From Suillus spraguei (taxonomy: Eukaryota > Basidiomycota > Agaricomycetes > Boletales > Suillaceae), in NCBI GenBank assembly GCA_016800925.1, contig JABCPU010000804.1:1-25939 (forward strand): 25,939 nucleotides of DNA, given 5' to 3'. This document shows, in pieces, positions 19,907 to 25,939 of the stretch (positions are counted from its first letter, which is position 1; every line of letters begins with the position of its first letter). The notes beneath the pieces were generated by a model, which worked only from the letters and a program-made list of their open reading frames with translations, was not told where the DNA came from and ran no database searches. A program made the translations under genes and the position numbers.

Positions 19907-20689
19907 ATGTTAGATGAAAAAGATGGTTTATGCCGAGTCTATACTCAAAATATCGATCAACTAGAATTAAAGGCAGGATTATCCTGTGGAGTGCCTCAGA
20001 CACACCATATCAAAGAAACCCCACGATGCATTCCTTTACATGGCACATTGGAGACTCTAGCATGCATAAAATGCTGCCATCAGCCACAGCTACACTCGCA
20101 TATTTTGACTCTAACAACTGGTTGTCTACCACTATGCCCAGCTTGTCAACAGATTGAATACCAGCATCAAATCATGCACAAACATCCCCATGCACCAGGA
20201 ATATTAATCCCAAATATAGTCCTTTATGGTCAGACCCATCCAGTTGGGGATTATCTGGAACACTACATCACAAGTGATGCTAATGGTAGTCGCCATAGAG
20301 TAAAAGCAGATGTTTTACTAGTTGCTGGAACTAGCCTCAAGATTCCAGGTGTCATTGCTGCAGTACATGAGTTTGCTCGGGCAGTTCATGCCCAGAACTC
20401 AGGAGGTGGTTATAGATCAATTTATTTAGATCAAAAACCACCTTCATCAAAATGGAATGACATTTTTGATGCTTGGGTATCAGGTGACATACAGATTTTT
20501 GCCCAACATTTAATAAGATCCCTTACTCCTCAGTCCAACCACTCTATAGAGAATATCATTCAATCTCAATACTCCACCAGTATAACAATCTTGGCAGAAG
20601 ATCTTTCTCCTGAAGCTGAATCCTTTTTACAAGGCAGGGATCATGTTACATTACATATCAGGCAACCCTTTTATATACCTACCTTATAA
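19907..20689 (+). CDS. Sir2-family NAD-dependent deacylase, missing its N-terminal part
   Basis: The 260-codon frame contains YTQNIDQLELKAGL (NAD and catalytic core, residues 12-25), catalytic His in LHGTLE (H45), zinc pairs CIKC (53, 56) and CPAC (77, 80), PNIVLYGQTHP, and the Rossmann motif VAGTSLKIPGV. This is a sirtuin of Hst type. The family's GAGIS and GIPDFR segment, which should precede residue 1 by about 60-100 residues, is not seen. The same frame runs upstream (PLKAASLCKTLAELH, APPTPFH) to a TGA at 19793-19795, then on to about 19725, where it meets the divergent TET/JBP-like gene. I judge it a 5'-truncated, probably non-functional gene; a missing exon in alternative splicing is less likely. 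It converges with the large minus-strand gene, 111 bp away. Confidence 0.85.
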   Translation: MLDEKDGLCRVYTQNIDQLELKAGLSCGVPQTHHIKETPRCIPLHGTLETLACIKCCHQPQLHSHILTLTTGCLPLCPACQQIEYQHQIMHKHPHAPGILIPNIVLYGQTHPVGDYLEHYITSDANGSRHRVKADVLLVAGTSLKIPGVIAAVHEFARAVHAQNSGGGYRSIYLDQKPPSSKWNDIFDAWVSGDIQIFAQHLIRSLTPQSNHSIENIIQSQYSTSITILAEDLSPEAESFLQGRDHVTLHIRQPFYIPTL

Positions 20690-20800
20690 AAAAGCTGGAT
20701 CTAGATATTCCTTTAGACCCTTTTCTGTTTATAGTTTCAGATAACCAAATCATGCATGATTCAGAAAATTTGAAATACAAATGCATGAGCCTAATAGTGT
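20690..20800. other. Convergent intergenic gap between sirtuin and large gene
   Basis: This 111-bp AT-rich stretch separates two stop codons facing each other. It presumably holds both 3' ends and polyadenylation signals. No hairpin or repeat stands out. Confidence 0.5.
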
Positions 20801-21374
20801 TTAGTGGACACTAACATCAGAGTCATTGTGCTCTTCATCAGCTTCCTCTCCACTCCTATCATCATCAAATAATGAGTCAATTTCAGACTCATCATTGGTT
20901 AGATCATTATCATTTGAATCTGACATAGAATTTGTTTCAGAGACACTGTCATCTTCTGTTTGTTTTTTCTTGGAGCTGTTTCTATCTTTGGTGCTTGGAC
21001 AGGGCTTTGATGCTGCTGTGTCATGTGGCAGAGGTATCTTTTGACTGATGACGCTTTGCTAATGATAAAAGAATGAGTGATATCTTTGAAGATGTCTGAC
21101 TTGGTCATACTTTAATCTGCCTAGTTGGTGGTTTTCTAGCATGCTTAGCCTTTGTAGAACGGCGATCAACTCTAGTGCGCTTTCTTCCTCCAATTTTTTG
21201 TATGAGGTAGAAATTTGGATTTATGCTATCTTGACCAGAAGCCAAGGTCCAAGTAGAGCCAGGACTTTTTTGAGTAGGTTTGTTGGCATCCGGAAGGCAT
21301 TGAAGATTGGCAAATAGTATATCCAATCTGTCATGCAGATGCTGCAACTGGGCTTCAGATAGTTTGGAGCACAT
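20801..21374 (-). CDS. C-terminal exons of the large gene: basic patch then acidic tail
   Basis: The frame MCSKLSEAQLQHLHDRLDIL continues to a basic run (GGRKRTRVDRRSTKAKHARK) typical of a nuclear localisation signal. It ends at a GTATGACC donor (about 21113). A short intron ending ATCATTAG (about 21060) joins an exon reading QKIPLPHDTAASKP, KKKQTEDDSVSETNSMSDSN and an Asp/Glu/Ser-rich tail to TAA at 20801-20803. Basic and acidic disordered tails suit a chromatin or DNA-associated protein. Confidence 0.55.
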
Positions 21375-22210
21375 CTCATGATAGCTTGCAATATAACCCT
21401 GGGTCCAATAAATCTTCCACTTTGATGACTGTGGTGGTGCAGAGTCCTTGTGAGGAAAAAATGAGCAAATGAGAGATGAGGACAGCCAGGTTTATCTCCT
21501 TCTAGTCTAGCACTGCAGGCTTGGAATTTGATGGAGATAATCCATCGATTTATCCGATCCAAAGACCAGCATGTCATAGCCTCCTGGAGATTATGGCAGA
21601 TTGTGGGATTGACAGTGATGGCATCCATAAATTCATCAGTAGTCTGTGTTCCACCCAGCTGCAACCAAAACTCTCTGGTGAATTGGATGAATAGAAGGCC
21701 TATGTTCAAATCTCCTGGATCCCAGATGGAGTCATAAATCCAAGGCCTCATTAAGACTTGAGGGCGATCTTCAACTGTCTCCACTACATCCTTCCAGCTA
21801 GGCTGCGGACCAATAGGCCAGTTGTCTGAACTTGTTATATGATTGGATGGAGGATGGATTTTAGGATGGCTTTTGATATTGGCACCCATGATTTTGAGAA
21901 CCTCAGCATTGTCTTCTTTCATGATATATTCTTCCATATTATAAAGAAAGAGCATGCCATGCCGATCCCATATCCTCTCAACATCTAGACTTTGAAGGGA
22001 CTGCCGCAAATGGAGATCCATTGCTATAGGGGTGGAGGTCAAACACCTTAGAAGATGACATATGATGCTGGTTTGGATGCCATAGTTGAGAGGTTTCTCC
22101 ACTTTTAATGTTTTTTGAAGACGTCTCAAGCCCTCCAGCCTGCTATCCATGAGTCCAAACCAAACATTGGATGGAATCCAAAGAATAGGTTGATTTCATA
22201 AAGCTTCAGC
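21221..22210 (-). pseudogene. Continuation of the large gene's conserved segment
   Basis: After the 54-bp intron the same frame resumes with AEAL, a TGA (22196-22198; one transition from CGA), then NQPILWIPSNVWFGLMDSRL and about 240 further codons (KPLNYGIQTSIICHLL, DVERIWDRHGMLFLYN, REFWLQLGGTQTTDEFMDAI, CWSLDRINRWIISIKF). It is rich in Trp, His and Leu with no recognisable catalytic motif. Around 21430-21470 the likely coding frame changes to one reading SSKWKIYWTQGYIASYHEMC. A pyrimidine-rich stretch ending CCTCACAAG suggests an intron acceptor, but no donor restores the frame. Confidence 0.6.
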
Positions 22211-22264
22211 CTAGTTGTCATCTATGAGCAACATAAAAAGCAAAACAAATATTGAAAGACATAC

Positions 22265-23902
22265 CTGTTTTTTTAAATAGGGAAGGACCTCTAAAGCAGC
22301 TTGTCCACTCATTCTATATTCATCACGACATTCATAGGCTCTTTGAGAAGGACCGCCACTATAGATTTCATGCATCCATCTACATTCTTTGAGATATGCT
22401 TCGGTGAAATGATAGGCATCTCTATCAGAAATAAACTTTGGTTGGTTGTTGTTGGGCCTGATGGCCTCATAGGACAAATGATAAGCAGAACGAAAGCAGA
22501 TCTGGCTGGAACGTGCATTGGCTAACATCATTTCTGCCTGAATTCCACCATATCTCCCTAAAGTGTTAGTATGATAAATATTGCCCTTTTTAAATACTCC
22601 TTTTTGAAAAGAAGCCTTCAAAGCATCCAGCCTCCAAAGACCTACAAACTGACCAGTGGGATTGAAGCTGATTCCCAGATCCAAGTATAGTTCTCCATGC
22701 TTCCGGTCCATTATATAATCCCAGTCCAAGTTTGCAAAGTTGGTCTTCAGAGCTTCATATGGAGAGTTATATCTGCCATCTTGGCCATCCTTTGTCCATA
22801 GTTTGATGCCTTTGCCTTCCAAGACAAAAAAGAAGGATCCATATGGGGCCAACATTGCTTGATCTCTAACACGCGTCTTCATGCTATTTTGAATCCTTTC
22901 AAATGCTGTTCTGGAGACAGGAGTGGCTTTAGATCTTTGACTTCCAGGCTGACCAGAGCCACCTTTGCGTGATTTGTATCTGATCTCATGGACGGTGGTA
23001 TCCACATATGGCAAAGAAGAATTAGATGACTCCTGAGATATCGAAGGTAGAACCACTTGGTTTCAAAATAAATCAATGACATCCAGAGGAATTCGAGTAG
23101 CCTTTAATGATGAGTTGGTACGGTTGTGAATCATTCTTGGAAAGAAGAGCAGAAGATTGGAGATATGATTTCCTGTGCTTAGCACACCAAATGGCACATG
23201 AGGTATGGAGCTTAAAGGGATGGATTTGGTCCACCACTCTTGTCTTTGAGTGCCATCTGGACCCTGGTCTTCTGCACTTTGAGGGATGAGAACATCCACA
23301 TAAATGTGATTGTGCTTCTGGATAGGTGCTTGCTGATCGATTACTGGAGCCAAGTATATTCCTAAGCTGAGAGCAGGACAAAAGTCTTGAGTAACTCAGA
23401 TATAGCTGTCAATGTCCACAGAGATCATGATCTCATCAGGAACATCCATATCTAGCTCTAGGTCCATTATAATCCTCTGGTTTCCAGTGGGATGAGCTCC
23501 AAAAACAAATAGAGTTTCATATACTCCTTTTTTTTCTGAAGCCAGCTGTCTAGCATCTAGCAACATCTCAGATCCTACCATGATCCTGACGTCACTTGGA
23601 ACCACCATTCTTTTATCAGAAAACATAGAGCTTCTAGACAGGCTAACGCTTTCTGCTCTCTAGTGACCAACCTGCCAGCTAGGATCATATGCATCAGATA
23701 CTCCAATGCTCATCATGTAATCGAGAGCATTCATCGGAGGGCCCAACCAGAACATCTGAGAGAAGCTGGGAAGAATTCTATATCCATAATCTCTGTAGAG
23801 CATGGCAGAGCCTAGTTCACTAATCCAAGTATTTCTGGAAGCAGACCACATTTCTCCAGCATCTGTGATGGGTGCATGCACTCTAGGGTAGGTCCATTCC
23901 AA
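22265..23902 (-). pseudogene. Conserved core of the large gene (unknown function), one frame with three stops
   Basis: One reading frame of 546 codons runs through this stretch and is broken only by TAG 23660-23662, TGA 23396-23398 and TGA 23063-23065. Recognisable landmarks are YRDYGYRILPSFSQMFWLGP, a FGAHPTGNQRIIMDLELDMD stretch, WWTKSIPLSSIPHVPFGVL, LLFFPRMIH, LDWDYIMDRKHGELYLDLGI, VGLWRLDALKASF and TLGRYGGIQAEMM. I associate these with large uncharacterised proteins common in agaricomycetes, often multicopy, but no function is established. The stop at 23063 falls where DLF(W)NQVVLP would expect Trp. A 54-bp intron (22264-22211) follows AALEVLPYLKKQ. Confidence 0.65.
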
Positions 23903-24221
23903 TATTGGTCGAATTTTGGATCAAATGGTGTCCATCTAGATGGCATAGTGTTTGTATCACGAAGGTGGGTGCCTATGGTCAAAGAATGGCGATTCAAGAG
24001 TTGCTTTAGATTTGATGTCATTTGGGGACTTGGGATTAGGTTGACCATGAGATTATCTTCTTGAGGATCAGAATCAGAAGTTGAAGTCTTGTCTTCTAGG
24101 CTTGCTGCAGTTTGACCCAGTTTTGAACAACAGTCGGGGCAATTGTATAACATGATGGCAAGCTGAGTTATGATGGCCTGATGATGACGTCCTATTTGCT
24201 GAGATTCTTCTAATCTAGCAG

Positions 24222-24999
24222 TTAAGACTTCCTGAGAGATCCTATCATTCCATTCCAATGATGTGGAAGATCATCACCAAGATATAGATAATGACTCCAC
24301 TGGCGTCTGCAGCTGAGTTTCACCATCTCTAATATTCTGAGACGAATAGTGTGTCCACAAGGTACGGTCGGCAGCTGCAAACTTCCATCAAGATGGTGGC
24401 TTAGTCCATGTTCCAAAAAATGCTCCAATATAGCACATGAGAGAGGACCACATTCACAATCTTGTGATCTGGTAAACAGAATTTGAGGTTTTCATAGATC
24501 CATACAGCAGCAACATCTCCAGAAGACCAGTCATGCAGCATAGCCAATCTTTTCCAATATGATGGACCATGCCATGCACTCCAGTTGCTTTATGAACTGC
24601 TTGCAGATTGAAGTATGGAAGTTGAATGATGACCCAGGATATGAGCACTTTGACGGTGATAGTCAAAGATAGCCACGTAGTGGTGTTGAGATATAGTAAG
24701 AATGAATCCAACCTGACCAGTGGAATGGGAATGTTCCTGGGAAGAAGACAAGAAGTGTCTTTGCTGAAATTTTTGAATTTCATCTAGTGCAGGCATCTTG
24801 TTGACCAATGAAGGAGCCACAGCTGTCATATCAGCATATCTTAAAGGGCCTTGACCATATTTTGGATACCATTTGGTCATTAGAAACATATTGAGCACAG
24901 CTTCTCCAACATGTTTCTGAGGATTTAATGTGTGAAGCTGCTCTAGAGCAGGAAGCCACAGGGTAGGGCAGGTCAAATTCAGCATGGGATCAATGTCTA
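24222..24999 (-). CDS. Possible Ulp1/C48-type cysteine protease region of the large gene
   Basis: Candidate catalytic elements appear in the family's order. The His region is ISQHHYVAIFDYHRQ, compared with the HW..(V/I)..D of Ulp1-type proteases. A WSAWHGPSYWKRLA segment follows, then a possible catalytic Cys in SQDCECGPLSCAILEHFLEH (the family has a QNxxDCG-type motif). A TAA (24590-24592) separates the first two, and a frame change near 24500 separates the second and third. C48 enzymes remove SUMO or related modifiers, and such domains occur in several eukaryotic DNA transposons. The assignment rests on motif order and is moderate at best. Confidence 0.5.
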
Positions 25000-25056
25000 C
25001 TATAACATTCAGTTAAAGAGGCTTAAAGTCAAATATTTATTTTTAAAATCATTCAC

Positions 25057-25697
25057 CTGAAGATTCTACATCATCTTGACCTTCTGACATTGCATCTGAA
25101 TCATCAGCCTGATAAGATCTGATCCATGCAGGACCAGATTCTTTTGCACTTTCAGGTTGATAATCATCTGATGGAAATTCTTTTTCAGACATAATCCATG
25201 TTTTTGAACATATCTCTCTAGAATGTCAGATAAATCATTAGATATTGAATCTTGTTGATTGGCTCTGGCATCATGACCATCTGCACCATGTAGACATTCC
25301 TTGAAGGATTTGTTGCAGCCATTGTCAGATAAACTATCATCCGATGATAGATGCAGTTGAAGCCATGAGCTTGGAATGACAGTGATGCATGAGATGAATT
25401 GTTTGAATTTGATGCTGAAGATCCACTGATCTAGAAAGTTGATTAGTTTAAGTCACCTTTAACTAATTATATTGGCTGAATTACCTGTATGCATGAAGTG
25501 GAAGCAAACATGATTGGTGTTCTTGTAGATATAGGATAAAAGTCAGAATCTGAAGATAGCTGCATGTCTAGCCAGCTTGCAGTATGCTGTGTGTGATAAG
25601 ATGAGGATGCAGGCATGACAGATGTTGAGACCAATGAATTGATTTTAGTTTCATGTAATGAAATCAAAGATAAATTAAGTTTATTTGACTTTTGCAA
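25057..25697 (-). CDS. N-terminal exons of the large gene: disordered, Ser/Asp-rich
   Basis: The first open segment (25697-25485) ends with MFASTSCIQ at a GTAATT donor; the intron 25484-25431 ends TTTCTAG. The second segment (25430-25057) contains acidic, low-complexity stretches in two frames (LSSDDSLSDNGC; SDDYQPESAKESG then DSDAMSEGQDDVESS), so one small frame change is unexplained. It ends at a GTGAAT donor. The 57-bp intron joins GTA (Val) in phase to the next exon, VDIDPMLNLTCP. No ATG is firmly identified; the first in-frame ATG is in the SVMPASSSYH stretch. Confidence 0.45.
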
Positions 25698-25774
25698 TTT
25701 AGTTAGATATGACTAAGATAAATAAATATATACTCTAATGATGCTTGCAAGATACTTTTAGTATCCGACCAAAA
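25698..25774. promoter_or_regulatory. Short divergent intergenic region
   Basis: At most 77 bp separate the first open segment of the large minus-strand gene from the ATG of the plus-strand gene. It is AT-rich (AAATAAATATATACTC) and could act as a shared bidirectional promoter. This is inferred from gene orientation only. The true minus-strand start is uncertain. Confidence 0.3.
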
Positions 25775-25939
25775 ATGTCAGAGTTGCCCAAGGGCATGAC
25801 ACAAAAGAAATTTGATCAACTGCCCACTGCAAGAGCAATCAGTAAGTTTATTGTTGTATTTTAAAGATTTTATTCTGATTGAACAAAAAATCACCTAGTT
25901 TATTCTATTGTATCAGATGAAGGAGTCAAGTCTAGAATT
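25775..25939 (+). CDS. First exon and start of second exon of an unidentified gene, cut by window edge
   Basis: ATG at 25775 opens MSELPKGMTQKKFDQLPTAR followed by AI. A GTAAGT donor lies at 25842. A 75-bp intron ends TATCAG at 25916, and the next exon continues in phase as NEGVKSRI to the window edge. Consensus splice sites, correct phase and a plausible start make a real gene likely. Too little is visible to assign a family. It is divergent from the large minus-strand gene. Confidence 0.6.

Larger units (their letters stand above)
20801..25697 (-). pseudogene. Large multi-exon gene: possible Ulp1/C48-like protease region plus long conserved segment of unknown function
   Basis: A chain of minus-strand coding segments spans 4.9 kb: a Ser/Asp-rich N-terminus (to about 25057), a protease-like region (24999 to about 24222), a middle region (about 24258-23812), a long conserved segment (23902 to about 21430) and a basic then acidic C-terminus (21374-20801). 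Convincing introns are 25484-25431, 25056-25000 and 22264-22211 (54-57 bp). Five in-frame stops (24590-24592 TAA, 23660-23662 TAG, 23396-23398 TGA, 23063-23065 TGA, 22196-22198 TGA) interrupt otherwise continuous frames. Frame changes near 24500, 24250, 23880 and 21450 are unresolved introns or indels. The intact protein would exceed 1300 residues. I know similar large proteins from agaricomycetes but cannot name the family; transposon-encoded is plausible. Confidence 0.65.

Noticed and set aside
19198..23398. Reading TGA as tryptophan (reassigned genetic code)
   Set aside because: TAG and TAA also interrupt the same frames, the copia TGA replaces Arg or Lys, and the intact JmjC gene uses ordinary introns and a TAG stop; decay is the simpler explanation.

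Overview
The window looks like nuclear DNA of a filamentous fungus, most likely an agaricomycete basidiomycete. Open frames are joined by GT-AG introns of only 45-58 bp, one with a CTAAT-type branch site. The Tc1 transposase is of the fungal type, and a TET/JBP-like dioxygenase, a JmjC protein and a sirtuin lie side by side. There is no bacterial gene organisation. The species cannot be named from the sequence.

Positions 1-15772 form one giant near-perfect inverted repeat: left arm 1-7912, 30-nt spacer, right arm 7943-15772. Each arm carries, from its outer end inward: the 3' part of a JmjC gene, a decayed Ty1/copia fragment, a 179-bp piece of a Tc1-type terminal repeat, a satellite with a ~167-bp period, a C/T-rich non-coding stretch, a ~1.2-kb foldback element, and a second satellite (147-169-bp period) that meets its mirror image at the axis. 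Left-arm coordinate x pairs with about 15774-x at the outer end and 15801-x in the middle. Arm differences are indels concentrated in the satellites. The structure is either a very recent inverted duplication or an assembly/read foldback, and the sequence alone cannot decide.

To the right of the palindrome the JmjC gene continues into unique sequence. On the minus strand it forms a fully open six-exon, 390-codon gene. A complete 1586-bp Tc1-type element with TA target duplication follows. Its transposase ORF is open but seems to lack the first catalytic acidic motif. A TET/JBP-like dioxygenase gene on the minus strand, with both metal-ligand motifs, comes next. Then come a 5'-truncated sirtuin on the plus strand and a ~4.9-kb minus-strand gene encoding a very large protein with a possible Ulp1/C48-type protease region and a long conserved segment I recognise only as a family. 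The first exon of a divergent plus-strand gene is cut by the right edge.

The unusual point is the neighbourhood: JmjC, TET/JBP-like, Sir2 and Ulp1-like genes, all families that act on chromatin, DNA bases or SUMO, packed into ~10 kb with transposons. Most of these genes except JmjC carry premature stops. Nearly every stop can be explained by one C:G to T:A change, which suggests cytosine-deamination or RIP-like decay of a transposon-associated cluster. Some frame changes in the large gene remain unresolved and could be introns or residual consensus indels.
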